This document shows, one piece after another, positions 1 through 9,479 of a stretch of 64,000 bases of DNA (its first letter is position 1; each line of letters starts with the position of its first letter). Source of the stretch: Chryseobacterium indologenes (lineage in GTDB: Bacteria > Bacteroidota > Bacteroidia > Flavobacteriales > Weeksellaceae); the NCBI GenBank assembly GCA_001013295.1, contig LAZY01000005.1:62001-126000 (forward strand), in the 5' to 3' direction. The translations under genes were made by a program, and so were the position numbers. The notes below the pieces were generated by a model. That model saw nothing but the letters and a program-made list of their open reading frames with translations, was not told where the DNA came from and did no database searches.

Positions 1-1998
1 GGGATTGAAGGTGCGATGAACTGGATGGTTTTATGCATGATTTCCGCTACAGCAATCTGTATACTGCCAAGACAATTCCACACCGCTATTGTTGAAAACC
101 GACAGGAAAAGCACATCAGAACAGCAGTCTGGTTTTTCCCGCTTTACCTTTTGATATTCACGGTATTTATTTTTCCGATCGCATGGGGTGGAAGATTAAT
201 TTTTGACGGACAGAAGGTCAATCCTGAATTCTATTCTATTTTAATTCCGCAGCATTTTGACAATACGCTGATTACGGTTCTGGTATTTCTTGGCGGATTA
301 AGTTCATGTATTTCCATGATCATCATCTCTGCAATCACTTTATCGATCATGCTTTCGAATAACCTCATCATTCCTTACGGTCTGTTGGGAAAACTTAAGT
401 CTGAAAATGAAGAACAGAACACCAGAAGCATCACGAACATCAGAAAATTCAGCATTTTCGCATTGATCATCATGGCTTTTGCTTTTTATAAATACTTTAT
501 CCTGAAAACGTCACTGGATTCTGTAGGTTTGATTTCTTTTGTGGTGATTGCCCAGCTTGCTCCTGCATTTTTCGGGGCATTATTCTGGAGAAGAGGAAGT
601 TATAAAGGTGCTGTTGCAGGATTAGCTGCCGGACTCGCCATCTGCTATTTCGGGCTGATCATTCCACAGTATTATTTTTCATATAATCAGGAATTCAAAG
701 GGGTATTGAGAGAAATGTATGATGCTTTCGGATTTTTTACCATTCCTTATTTGGGAAGAATTCCGCAGATCTTTTTCTGGTCACTTTTGGTAAATACCGG
801 TTTATTCACCATTATTTCAGTAAGCATCAAAGGAAACTACCGTGAAAGAAATTTTGCTGAGCTCTACGTGGATATAGACAAATATATTCAAAATCATGAA
901 AATGCTTTCATCTGGCGAGGCACCGCGTATATTTCCGATATTCAGAATATTCTTGAAAGATTTTTAGGGAAGAATAAAACTGAGCAGGCCCTTAGAATTT
1001 TCAATTTAAAATATAATATTGACTCCAAAACAGAAACTGCCGATTCAAGGTTCATTAAATTTTCAGAAAACCTCCTGGCCGGAAGAATAGGAACTGCCTC
1101 TGCAAAAATCCTGATCGAAGGAGTCACCAAAGAGGATAAAATATCCTTAAAAGAAGTACTCGACATCCTTGAAGAATCTAAAGAAAACATCAGCCTCAAT
1201 AAGAAACTCACAGAGCAATCTGAAGAACTACAAAAATTATCTGATGACCTGAGAACCGCCAATGAAAATCTGATCGTCAAAGACCGCCAGAAAGACGACT
1301 TCCTGGATTCTGTAGCCCACGAACTCAGAACCCCGATTACCGCCATCCGCTCTGCAGGAGAAATTCTGGCAGATGATGACGACATTCCTTTTGAGATCAA
1401 ACAGGAGTTTTTAAATAACATCATCACAGAATCTGACAGACTAAGCGAAATCATCAATGACATTCTTTATCTGGACAAGCTTCAGCACGGTGAAATCTCA
1501 TTACACATCCGCCAAAACAATATTATTGAAACATACAAAAAAGCATTAAACCCACTCCTCCATCTGATCCAGCAGAAAAATATCCATTTAAGTGAAGTTA
1601 ATCTTTTGAATCAGCCTATATTTGAATACGATGAAGCAAGAATGATTCAGCTGCTGCAAAACATCTGGGGAAATGCGTTGAAATTTACAGAAGAACAGGG
1701 AACGATACAGACAAAGCTCTCCGAAAAGGATAATCAGCTGATGATCTCGATCTTTAATACAGGTAAACTGATCCCTGAAGAAGATCTGGAAATGATCTTT
1801 GACAAATTTTATCAATCTAAAAATCAAAATATTTTAAAACCTACCGGAAGCGGGCTCGGACTGGCCATTTCAAAAAAAATCATCCAGGCTCACGGAGGAA
1901 GTATAAAAGCGGAAAACAGCGGACTGGGTGTGACTTTCACAATAACCCTTCCTGAAAAAACGATAAAAGAGATTACAAATGAAGTTGAACACCACTAA
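1..1998 (+). CDS. SLC5/SSS-transporter-fused sensor histidine kinase (5' truncated by window)
   Basis: Membrane sensor kinase whose N-terminal half is a sodium:solute symporter-like (SSS/SLC5) domain. The frame is open from base 1, so the true start lies outside the window; the first visible Met is at 16. Hydrophobic helices fill the first ~270 residues after that Met. A linker and coiled coil follow at ~365-425. The H-box AHELRTPITAIRS has the phospho-acceptor His at residue 435, and the N-box WGNALKF has Asn at ~553. The G-boxes GSGLGLAISKKIIQAHGG end a normal HATPase_c domain. Known relatives are the CbrA/CrbS kinases, which control carbon and acetate utilisation. The stop is 9 bp before a receiver gene, and two acyl-CoA synthetase genes follow, so I infer an acetate/propionate signalling role. 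Whether the transporter half moves solute cannot be read from sequence. Confidence 0.92.
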   Translation, partial: GIEGAMNWMVLCMISATAICILPRQFHTAIVENRQEKHIRTAVWFFPLYLLIFTVFIFPIAWGGRLIFDGQKVNPEFYSILIPQHFDNTLITVLVFLGGLSSCISMIIISAITLSIMLSNNLIIPYGLLGKLKSENEEQNTRSITNIRKFSIFALIIMAFAFYKYFILKTSLDSVGLISFVVIAQLAPAFFGALFWRRGSYKGAVAGLAAGLAICYFGLIIPQYYFSYNQEFKGVLREMYDAFGFFTIPYLGRIPQIFFWSLLVNTGLFTIISVSIKGNYRERNFAELYVDIDKYIQNHENAFIWRGTAYISDIQNILERFLGKNKTEQALRIFNLKYNIDSKTETADSRFIKFSENLLAGRIGTASAKILIEGVTKEDKISLKEVLDILEESKENISLNKKLTEQSEELQKLSDDLRTANENLIVKDRQKDDFLDSVAHELRTPITAIRSAGEILADDDDIPFEIKQEFLNNIITESDRLSEIINDILYLDKLQHGEISLHIRQNNIIETYKKALNPLLHLIQQKNIHLSEVNLLNQPIFEYDEARMIQLLQNIWGNALKFTEEQGTIQTKLSEKDNQLMISIFNTGKLIPEEDLEMIFDKFYQSKNQNILKPTGSGLGLAISKKIIQAHGGSIKAENSGLGVTFTITLPEKTIKEITNEVEHH

Positions 1999-2007
1999 AG
2001 CCTATTT

Positions 2008-2367
2008 ATGAGAAAGATAATCATTGCAGATGATGAACACAAGATATTAATGTCACTGGAATACAGTTTTAAGAAAAACGGCTATGATGTTTACATCGCA
2101 AGAGACGGAACAGAAGTTCTTGATTTTTTAAAAACCATGGTTCCTGACGTCATTTTATTGGATATTATGATGCCCAACCTTGATGGGTACAGCACTCTGG
2201 ATATAATCAAACAGGATGAAAAGCTTAAAGATACCAAAGTCATCTTTCTGAGTGCGAAAAATAATCCAAGGGATATTGAAAAAGGATTGGAAATGGGAGC
2301 TGATGCCTACGTAACAAAACCTTATTCCATCAAAAAGCTGATGCAGCAGATTGAGGAAATGTTTTAA
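2008..2367 (+). CDS. stand-alone response regulator receiver protein
   Basis: Single-domain CheY-like receiver of 119 residues, the likely partner of the upstream kinase (9-bp gap). The acidic pocket is Asp8/Asp9, the phospho-acceptor is Asp52 in LLDIMMPNLDG, and the conserved Lys is 104 in VTKPYS. There is no DNA-binding or enzymatic output domain: the protein ends right after the receiver fold. In the CrbSR systems of Vibrio and Pseudomonas the cognate regulator carries a LuxR-type HTH and activates acs. Here output must run through protein contact or a further phosphotransfer partner, if the analogy holds at all. Family call is secure; the role is inferred from the neighbours. Confidence 0.93.
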   Translation: MRKIIIADDEHKILMSLEYSFKKNGYDVYIARDGTEVLDFLKTMVPDVILLDIMMPNLDGYSTLDIIKQDEKLKDTKVIFLSAKNNPRDIEKGLEMGADAYVTKPYSIKKLMQQIEEMF

Positions 2368-2460
2368 GAGACTAAGGGAGCAACTACTCTCGAAACTCTC
2401 CTCGTCAATGTTTTGAACCTTGGCAGGAAGAACAGTTAAACCTGAAACACAAAAACTAAT

Positions 2461-4347
2461 ATGAACACCGATACGTTATTTAAACAAAGCATAGACAATA
2501 AAGAAGAATTCTGGAAAGAACAGGCAAAAGCAATACAATGGTTCAAATTTCCGGAACACATTCTTTCCAAAGATGAGAATGATTACCCGCAATGGTTTTA
2601 CGACGGACAGCTCAATATGTGCTATCTGTGTATTGACAGACACGTTGAAGATGGCTTTGGAGAACAAATCGCTATTGTTTACGACTCTCCTGTTACCAAC
2701 CAGAAGAAAACCTATACATTCAATCAAGCCAAAGAAGAAATTTCAAAACTAGCAGGTGGACTTACCTCTCTGGGACTAAAAAAAGGAGATACAGCTGTAA
2801 TCTATATGCCCATGATTCCGCAGACTCTCTTTGCTATGCTTGCGTGTGCAAGAATCGGGGTTATTCATAATGTGGTTTTTGGAGGGTTTGCCCCGCATGA
2901 GCTGGTGGTAAGAATTGACGACTGTAAACCTAAGGTTCTGATCACAGCCACCGCAGGAGTAGAAATCGCCAAAAGAATCCCTTACCTCCCACTGGTAGAG
3001 AAAGCCATCGAGCTGGCACAGGATAAAGTAGACAACATCATTGTTTACAACAGAAAATTGGTTGACAACCGGCATGAGATGTTCGACGGATTGATTGGCT
3101 ACGAAGAACTTGTTCAACAATCAGCACCTGCCGACTGCGTTTCTGTAGAATCTACTCACCCACTTTATTTGCTTTATACTTCAGGAACAACAGGAAAACC
3201 CAAAGGAATTGTCCGGGATACCGGAGGCTATGCCACAGCTTTAAAATTTTCTATGAGATATGTATACGGAGTAGAACCCGGAGAAACGTATTGGGCTGCT
3301 TCTGATTTCGGGTGGGCCGTAGGGCACAGCTTTTCTGTCTATGGGCCTTTAATCAATAGAAATACGACTATCATTTTTGAAGGAAAACCTATTATGACTC
3401 CTGATGCCGGTACTTTCTGGAGAATCATTTCAGAATATAAAGTATCAGTAATGTTCACTGCCCCTACAGCGATCAGAGCGATAAAAAAAGAAGATCCAAA
3501 TGGAGAGTTGGTCAGAAAATACGATCTTTCACATTTCAGAAAACAATTCCTTGCAGGGGAACGATGTGATGTCGCCACACTGGACTGGTTTGCAGAGCAT
3601 ATCGACGTTCCGGCTATTGACCATTGGTGGCAGACGGAATCCGGATGGCCAATGCTGGGTCTGATGACTTTTGATGAACATTATAAGATCAAAAGAGCTT
3701 CTGCTGGAAAACCCATTCCAGGTTATGACATTAAAATCTTTGATGAAAATGGCTATGAATTGGATGCCCATCAGGAAGGCTATTTAATTATAAAACTTCC
3801 GCTTCCGCCAGGTGCCATGCTGGGAATATGGAATGACTATGAGCGTTTTCAAAGCAGCTATCTGTCTCAATACAATGGCTATTATTTTTCAGGAGACGGA
3901 GCCATACAGGATGAAGACGGTTATATTTTTATTACAGGCCGGGTGGACGACGTTATCAATGTAGCCGGACACAGACTTTCCACTTCTGAAATGGAAGAAA
4001 TTGTGTCATCACACCCCGATGTTGCAGAATGTGCTGTTGTCGGGATTGATGATGAACTGAAAGGGCAGATTCCTTTTGCCTCTATTGTATTAAAAAACGG
4101 AACATCAATCTCAGAAGAACAGGTTGAAAAAGATATTATTCAAATGGTTCGTGAAAAAATCGGAGCCGTTGCTTTTTTAAAGAATGCAATGGTAGTCAAA
4201 CGCTTGCCAAAAACACGATCCGGAAAGACATTGAGAAAGCTTATAAGAACATTACTGGATGGAAAAGATTTTCAGATTCCATCCACGATTGACGACGAGA
4301 AAATTATTGAAGAAATTCAGGAGAAAATCAAGGAATATAGGGCTTAA
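2461..4347 (+). CDS. prpE: propionyl-CoA/acyl-CoA synthetase (PrpE/ACSS3-like)
   Basis: AMP-forming short-chain acyl-CoA synthetase of 628 residues: carboxylate + ATP + CoA gives acyl-CoA + AMP + PPi. Visible motifs are the P-loop-like LLYTSGTTGKPKG, HWWQTESGWP in the acyl pocket/adenylation core, GRVDDVINVAGHRLST, and the C-terminal PKTRSGKTLRK with the catalytic Lys at 589 (the residue acetylated in Acs enzymes). The QTESGWP form, rather than QTETGG, matches PrpE/ACSS3 propionyl-CoA synthetases better than Acs. It lies 93 bp after the receiver gene and before acs. The preference for propionate is inferred; acetate or another short acid is possible. Confidence 0.85.
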   Translation: MNTDTLFKQSIDNKEEFWKEQAKAIQWFKFPEHILSKDENDYPQWFYDGQLNMCYLCIDRHVEDGFGEQIAIVYDSPVTNQKKTYTFNQAKEEISKLAGGLTSLGLKKGDTAVIYMPMIPQTLFAMLACARIGVIHNVVFGGFAPHELVVRIDDCKPKVLITATAGVEIAKRIPYLPLVEKAIELAQDKVDNIIVYNRKLVDNRHEMFDGLIGYEELVQQSAPADCVSVESTHPLYLLYTSGTTGKPKGIVRDTGGYATALKFSMRYVYGVEPGETYWAASDFGWAVGHSFSVYGPLINRNTTIIFEGKPIMTPDAGTFWRIISEYKVSVMFTAPTAIRAIKKEDPNGELVRKYDLSHFRKQFLAGERCDVATLDWFAEHIDVPAIDHWWQTESGWPMLGLMTFDEHYKIKRASAGKPIPGYDIKIFDENGYELDAHQEGYLIIKLPLPPGAMLGIWNDYERFQSSYLSQYNGYYFSGDGAIQDEDGYIFITGRVDDVINVAGHRLSTSEMEEIVSSHPDVAECAVVGIDDELKGQIPFASIVLKNGTSISEEQVEKDIIQMVREKIGAVAFLKNAMVVKRLPKTRSGKTLRKLIRTLLDGKDFQIPSTIDDEKIIEEIQEKIKEYRA

Positions 4348-4534
4348 GCCAGAAATTAAACATATATTTAAGTATTTAATACACCGCAAAAACAATTGCA
4401 GATACAGCCTCACAGATCAGTTCAATTACGTCAATTTTGGGTAACTGAAATTCACAAAATCCGTGAAATCTATGAGATAAAATAAATAAACAATACACAA
4501 TATTTATCAATCAAAATTCAAAAACGAAAGGGAT

Positions 4535-6442
4535 ATGAGAAATTACTTAATAGAAGATTTACCACAATATTTTGAAGATTATAAAAAGTCTATCAAAAAT
4601 CCGAAGAAATTCTGGGACAAGGTAGCCGATCAAAACTTTGTTTGGTATCAGAGATGGAGCAAAGTTGTTAAGTACGATATGAATGAAGCTAAAATTGAAT
4701 GGTTCAAAAATGCCAAACTTAATATTACCAAAAACTGTCTGGACAGACATCTCGCTATAAGAGGAGATAAAACAGCCATTATCTGGGAACCCAACGACCC
4801 GAAAGAGGAAGCTCAACACATCTCCTATAACGAATTATATACCCGCGTCAACAAAACAGCCAATGTTCTGCGTGATCTGGGTATCGAAAAAGGAGACAGA
4901 GTCTGTATTTATCTTCCGATGATCCCTGAACTGGCCGTTACTATGCTGGCATGTGCTAAGCTGGGAGCGGTTCATTCCGTAATTTTTGCAGGATTTTCAG
5001 CATCTGCAGTAGCTTCAAGAGCCAATGACTGTGAAGCGAAAATGATTATTACTTCAGACGGAAGTTATAGAGGCAGCAAGGTTCTGGATCTGAAAAGTAT
5101 CGTGGACGAAGCTCTGGAAAAAACAACAACCATTGAAAAAGTATTGGTCGTAAAGAGAACCCACAACGAAATCAAGATGCAGGAAGGCAGAGATTTCTGG
5201 ATGGCAGATCTTTATGAAAAAGCCTCTCCCGATTTCGTGACCATGATTATGGACTCCGAAGATCCGCTCTTCATTCTTTATACGTCCGGATCCACAGGAA
5301 AACCGAAAGGGATGCTGCATACCTGTGCCGGATATATGGTCTATACCGCTTATACTTTCAAAAATGTATTCAACTATAAAGAAAATGACATTTACTGGTG
5401 TACTGCCGATATTGGATGGATCACCGGGCACTCTTATATTCTTTACGGACCGTTATTGAATGGGGCTACGACTGTTATTTTTGAAGGAGTTCCTACTTAT
5501 CCGGAGCCGGATCGTTTCTGGGAAGTTATTGAAAAACATAAGATCACTCAGTTCTACACGGCTCCTACAGCCATCCGTTCATTGGCAAAAGAAAGTACGG
5601 AATGGGTAGACAAACATGACCTGAGTACCTTAAAGGTAATAGGATCCGTAGGAGAACCTATCAATGATGAAGCATGGCACTGGTTCAATGACCATGTAGG
5701 AAAGAAAAAATGCCCAATTGTAGATACCTGGTGGCAAACTGAAACAGGTGGAATCATGATCTCTCCTCTTCCATTCGTTACCCCCACAAAACCAACTTAT
5801 GCTACTCTTCCTCTGCCGGGCATTCAGCCTGTTCTGATGGATGACAAACGCAATGAAATCACAGGAAATCAGGTAACAGGAAATCTATGCATCCGTTTTC
5901 CGTGGCCAGGGATTGCAAGAACTATCTGGGGGGATCACCAAAGATACAAGGAAACCTATTTTACAGCCTTCCCAGGAAAGTATTTCACAGGTGACGGAGC
6001 CTTGAGAGATGAGGTGGGCTACTACAGAATCACAGGTCGCGTAGATGATGTAATTATTGTTTCCGGACACAATCTTGGTACAGCACCTATTGAAGACAGC
6101 ATCAACCAGCACCCTGCTGTAGCAGAATCTGCGATTGTAGGGTATCCGCATGACATCAAAGGAAATGCACTGTATGGCTATGTAACTCTTAAAGAAACGG
6201 GAGAAAGCCGTGATAAAGAAAACCTGAAGAAAGAAATCAACCAGTTGATTTCCGATCAGATCGGTCCTATTGCCAAGCTGGATAAAATACAGTTTGTCTC
6301 AGGGCTTCCTAAAACACGCTCCGGAAAGATCATGCGTAGGATCTTGAGAAAAATTGCGGAAGGCGACTTCAGTAATTTCGGAGATATTTCTACTCTTTTA
6401 AATCCCGAGATTGTAGAAGAAATAAAAAACGAAAGAATTTAA
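4535..6442 (+). CDS. acs: acetyl-CoA synthetase
   Basis: Acetate-CoA ligase of 635 residues (family usually ~650), activating acetate to acetyl-CoA via acetyl-AMP. Motifs: FILYTSGSTGKPKG, DTWWQTETGG in the acetate pocket, GRVDDVIIVSGHNLGT, and PKTRSGKIMRRILRK, whose Lys598 is the known site of reversible acetylation in this family. The N-terminal ACAS_N region (FWDKVADQNFVWYQRWSKV) is intact. It is separated from the paralogous prpE-like gene by 187 bp and followed by a hairpin terminator at 6462-6503. The kinase/receiver pair upstream suggests regulation by external acetate; that link is inferred from gene order. Confidence 0.94.
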   Translation: MRNYLIEDLPQYFEDYKKSIKNPKKFWDKVADQNFVWYQRWSKVVKYDMNEAKIEWFKNAKLNITKNCLDRHLAIRGDKTAIIWEPNDPKEEAQHISYNELYTRVNKTANVLRDLGIEKGDRVCIYLPMIPELAVTMLACAKLGAVHSVIFAGFSASAVASRANDCEAKMIITSDGSYRGSKVLDLKSIVDEALEKTTTIEKVLVVKRTHNEIKMQEGRDFWMADLYEKASPDFVTMIMDSEDPLFILYTSGSTGKPKGMLHTCAGYMVYTAYTFKNVFNYKENDIYWCTADIGWITGHSYILYGPLLNGATTVIFEGVPTYPEPDRFWEVIEKHKITQFYTAPTAIRSLAKESTEWVDKHDLSTLKVIGSVGEPINDEAWHWFNDHVGKKKCPIVDTWWQTETGGIMISPLPFVTPTKPTYATLPLPGIQPVLMDDKRNEITGNQVTGNLCIRFPWPGIARTIWGDHQRYKETYFTAFPGKYFTGDGALRDEVGYYRITGRVDDVIIVSGHNLGTAPIEDSINQHPAVAESAIVGYPHDIKGNALYGYVTLKETGESRDKENLKKEINQLISDQIGPIAKLDKIQFVSGLPKTRSGKIMRRILRKIAEGDFSNFGDISTLLNPEIVEEIKNERI

Positions 6443-6461
6443 ATTTCAGATAATACTTAAG

Positions 6462-6503
6462 CGAAAAGGCGATTTCATAACAGAGATGGCCTTTCGTTTT
6501 ATT
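6462..6503 (+). terminator. intrinsic terminator after acs
   Basis: Stem CGAAAAGGC/GCCTTTCG (6462-6470 with 6489-6496, one bulged base) around an 18-base loop, then a T-rich tract. It lies 19 bp after the acs stop. Confidence 0.7.
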
Positions 6504-6793
6504 TCACCAGGATTTATTCAGACCTGAAAAGCGGAAAATATAGAGATCAAAATTAGAGTTAAACTCAAACGATTTAAACAACTCACTAAAAATCAATAGT
6601 TTAAAAATATTAAAATTTTATTAAAAAACTTTTACAAAATAATCAAAATTAAACACCCGTTCAATAAAATTTGATAAAATAAATCATTTTATAATATAAA
6701 TGAAATGTTAATTAACAAATTTTATTGATTTAACCGCAATAAAAATTAGAAAATAATCACTAACTTTAATCATAACTTTTAAACCTATTAATT
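6504..6793. other. AT-rich intergenic region
   Basis: Nearly 300 bp without a credible ORF, very A/T-rich. It must hold the promoter of the 6794 gene, but no clear TTG-N19-TAnnTTTG pair is visible; the nearest box-like string is TAACTTTA at 6761. I see no tRNA or structured RNA. Confidence 0.5.
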
Positions 6794-7159
6794 ATGTCAA
6801 ATATACTAGCTGGACTATTTGAGCATCACAGCGACTACAAAAAACTAGAAAGTGATCTGGAAAATTCAGGTTTTGAAAATGAAGATTACATTGTGTACCT
6901 TACTAGTGATTCTAATAATTCCCAATATCTGGCGAGTGTTACCGTAAAAGATAATAGCCAGATTGATCTCGCCCGGAATATTTTCATACAGAACGCGGCA
7001 CTAAAGTCGTATTTATTTGAAAACATGAACGTTAGTGAAACAAATTATGACACGATAAAAAAATACATTGATGCAAGAAACAGGGCCGAAATTCACAACA
7101 GCCCCGATATTAAAATCAAAACATCAAGTGACGGTATGAATTCAGAAGTGAAATTCTAA
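6794..7159 (+). CDS. hypothetical protein, 121 aa
   Basis: Not recognised. A 121-residue, soluble, acidic protein without a signal peptide, TM helix or Cys. The N-terminus (AGLFEHHSDYKKLESDLENSG) resembles general-stress or 'conserved flavobacterial' proteins that start with a short alpha/beta unit built around a DxxxLxxxGF pattern. Residues 75-121 look disordered and polar. It stands alone behind a long AT-rich leader and ahead of its own terminator at 7181-7210, so it is probably monocistronic. Base composition is typical of the window. The gene is convincing because of its codon use and clean boundaries. Confidence 0.75.
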   Translation: MSNILAGLFEHHSDYKKLESDLENSGFENEDYIVYLTSDSNNSQYLASVTVKDNSQIDLARNIFIQNAALKSYLFENMNVSETNYDTIKKYIDARNRAEIHNSPDIKIKTSSDGMNSEVKF

Positions 7160-7180
7160 TCGGCATAAACCTAATAACTA

Positions 7181-7210
7181 AGATCCGTGGACAATTCTAC
7201 GGATCTTTTC
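7181..7210 (+). terminator. intrinsic terminator
   Basis: Perfect 8-bp stem AGATCCGT/ACGGATCT (7181-7188 with 7199-7206) followed by TTTTC, 21 bp after the hypothetical gene's stop. Confidence 0.75.
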
Positions 7211-7213
7211 TAT

Positions 7214-7243
7214 TTGAAAAAACTAAAAATTTTCGTATTTTCG
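7214..7243 (+). promoter_or_regulatory. predicted promoter of the (p)ppGpp synthetase gene
   Basis: TTG at 7214-7216, 19-bp spacer, TATTTTCG at 7236-7243 (one mismatch to the Bacteroidota -7 box TAnnTTTG). The predicted start is about 20 nt before the ATG at 7267. Confidence 0.6.
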
Positions 7244-7266
7244 TTTTATTATAGGCATCTGCACAA

Positions 7267-9477
7267 ATGAGTTACGATTTAGAACAAGAGAACAAAGAGA
7301 TCCTTGCCAGATATAAGGATCTGATTTCTAACACCTACAGAACGTTGGATGAAGAAAACAATAAGCTCATCCGAAAGGCATTCGATATTGCATTGGATGC
7401 TCATAAAGATCAAAGGAGAAAGTCTGGGGAACCTTACATCTACCACCCTATCGCTGTGGCCAAAATTGTGGCAACAGAGATTGGGCTGGGTGCTACGTCT
7501 ATTGCCTGTGCATTGCTTCATGATGTCATTGAAGATTCTGATTACACGTATGAAGATCTGAAAAAAATATTTGGAGAAAAGATTGCCAATATCGTCAATG
7601 GGCTGACCAAGATCTCCATCATGAACCATCAGAACATTTCTGTACAGTCTGAAAACTACAGAAAGCTCTTACTGACCCTTTCTGAAGATTTCAGAGTGAT
7701 TCTGATCAAGATCGCAGACCGCCTTCATAATATGCGTACTCTGGAAAGTATGGCTCCGGACAAGCAGAAAAAAATTGCTTCAGAAACGGTCTACATCTAC
7801 GCTCCTATGGCTCACCGTCTTGGACTTTACAACATCAAATCCGAGCTGGAAGATCTTTCTCTGAAGTACAACAGTCCTGAAGTCTATAATGAGATTACAG
7901 AAAAATTGGAATTGGCCAAAGAAAGCCGTGAAAGATATATTGAGGAATTCAAGAAAGAGGTTTCTGAAAGGCTTCGTGAGGAAGGTCTGAATTTTAAGAT
8001 CAAAGGCCGGGCAAAAGCCATTTCTTCTATCTACAGAAAAATGCTGAAGCAAGGGGTTTCCTTTGAAGAGGTTTTCGACAACTATGCAATCAGGATCATT
8101 TATAAATCTGATGCTAAGAATGAAAAATTCCTTGCCTGGAAGATCTATTCCATAGTTACCGATGTATACCACAGTAACCCGTCCAGAATGCGTGACTGGA
8201 TCACCCAGCCCCGTTCTACAGGATATGAAAGTTTACACTTAACGGTTCTGGGACCTGACAGAAAATGGATCGAGGTACAGATCCGTTCGGAAAGAATGGA
8301 TGAAATCGCTGAAAAAGGGGTTGCTGCACATTACAAATACAAAGAAGGCTACAAGCAAAGCTCTGATGATCGTAATTTTGAAAAATGGGTTACGGAGATC
8401 CGGGAAGTTCTTGAGCAGCAGCAAAACCTTTCCACTTCTGAGCTTTTGGATAATATCAAGCTTAATCTTTACTCAAAAGAGGTATTTGTATTTACGCCGA
8501 AAGGAGAAATTAAAATTCTTCCCACAAACGCTACAGCACTGGATTTTGCTTTTTCCGTTCACTCTGACCTGGGAATGAAATGTCTGGGTGCCAAGATCAA
8601 CGGAAAACTGGTTCCTATCTCCTACATCCTGCAGAACGGTGATCAGGTTGATATTCTTTCTTCACAAAACCAGAAACCAAAATCTGACTGGTTGGAATTT
8701 GTAGTCACTTCAAAAGCAAAGTCCAAGATCAAAAGTTACCTGAACTCCCAGAAAAACCAACTGGTAGAAGAAGGTAAAGAAACCCTGCAGAGAAAACTTC
8801 GTCATGCTAAAATCAATTTCAATGACGAAGAGGTAAACAAGCTACAGAAATTCTTTAATTTAAAATCCTCTCAGGAACTGTTCCTTAAATTCCAGACGAA
8901 TGAACTGGATGCCAGCAGCCTGAGAAAATATATTGAAAGTAAAAACGTATTCAACAATTTACTTTCGAGATTCAGAAAATCCCCGTCCAAGAATCAGCAC
9001 TATGAAGAACCGAAGGAGCAGAATCTTGACATGATCGTTTTCGGAAAAGACGAGGAAAAACTGAACTACACCTACGCAAAATGCTGTACCGTAATTCCTG
9101 GAGATAAGATCTTCGGATTTATTACAATATCGGACGGAATCAAAGTCCACAGTGACAACTGTCCAAACGCTATTAACCTGAGAGCACAGTATGATTATCG
9201 GGTTATTCCTGCCAAATGGGTCAATGCTGAGAGCTTCAAGAACAGAGTAAAAATTGAGATTGAAGGACTCGACAGAATGGGAATGATCAACGATATTACC
9301 ACTGTTATCAGTGGAAGCATGGGAATGGACATGAAAAGCATGTCTATTGAATCCAACAACGGCGTTTTCACCGGAAACATCAACTTGGAAGTAAAAAACA
9401 AAGGTCAACTAGAAGAGACCTTTAAAAAACTTAAAAGTATCAATGGCGTTTCAAGAGTGAGACGATTACAATCCTAA
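7267..9477 (+). CDS. bifunctional (p)ppGpp synthetase/hydrolase (RelA/SpoT family)
   Basis: Stringent-response alarmone enzyme of 736 residues, the usual long-RSH length. Domain order: HD hydrolase (~30-200) with the metal-binding HDVIED motif at His85-Asp86 and RLHNMRTL; synthetase (~235-350) with YAIRIIY and GYESLHLTV; TGS (~400-465); helical/zinc-finger region with YAKCCTVIPGD; C-terminal ACT domain (~665-736). The intact HD site argues that it both makes and degrades (p)ppGpp, as expected for the single long RSH of Bacteroidota. The stop lies 2 bp before the nhaA start, so the two are probably co-transcribed from the promoter at 7214-7243. Confidence 0.95.
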   Translation: MSYDLEQENKEILARYKDLISNTYRTLDEENNKLIRKAFDIALDAHKDQRRKSGEPYIYHPIAVAKIVATEIGLGATSIACALLHDVIEDSDYTYEDLKKIFGEKIANIVNGLTKISIMNHQNISVQSENYRKLLLTLSEDFRVILIKIADRLHNMRTLESMAPDKQKKIASETVYIYAPMAHRLGLYNIKSELEDLSLKYNSPEVYNEITEKLELAKESRERYIEEFKKEVSERLREEGLNFKIKGRAKAISSIYRKMLKQGVSFEEVFDNYAIRIIYKSDAKNEKFLAWKIYSIVTDVYHSNPSRMRDWITQPRSTGYESLHLTVLGPDRKWIEVQIRSERMDEIAEKGVAAHYKYKEGYKQSSDDRNFEKWVTEIREVLEQQQNLSTSELLDNIKLNLYSKEVFVFTPKGEIKILPTNATALDFAFSVHSDLGMKCLGAKINGKLVPISYILQNGDQVDILSSQNQKPKSDWLEFVVTSKAKSKIKSYLNSQKNQLVEEGKETLQRKLRHAKINFNDEEVNKLQKFFNLKSSQELFLKFQTNELDASSLRKYIESKNVFNNLLSRFRKSPSKNQHYEEPKEQNLDMIVFGKDEEKLNYTYAKCCTVIPGDKIFGFITISDGIKVHSDNCPNAINLRAQYDYRVIPAKWVNAESFKNRVKIEIEGLDRMGMINDITTVISGSMGMDMKSMSIESNNGVFTGNINLEVKNKGQLEETFKKLKSINGVSRVRRLQS

Positions 9478-9479
9478 GT

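Noticed and set aside
4259..4444. 61-codon ORF at the end of the prpE-like gene
   Set aside because: Mostly a frame shadow of the synthetase gene; no independent start context.
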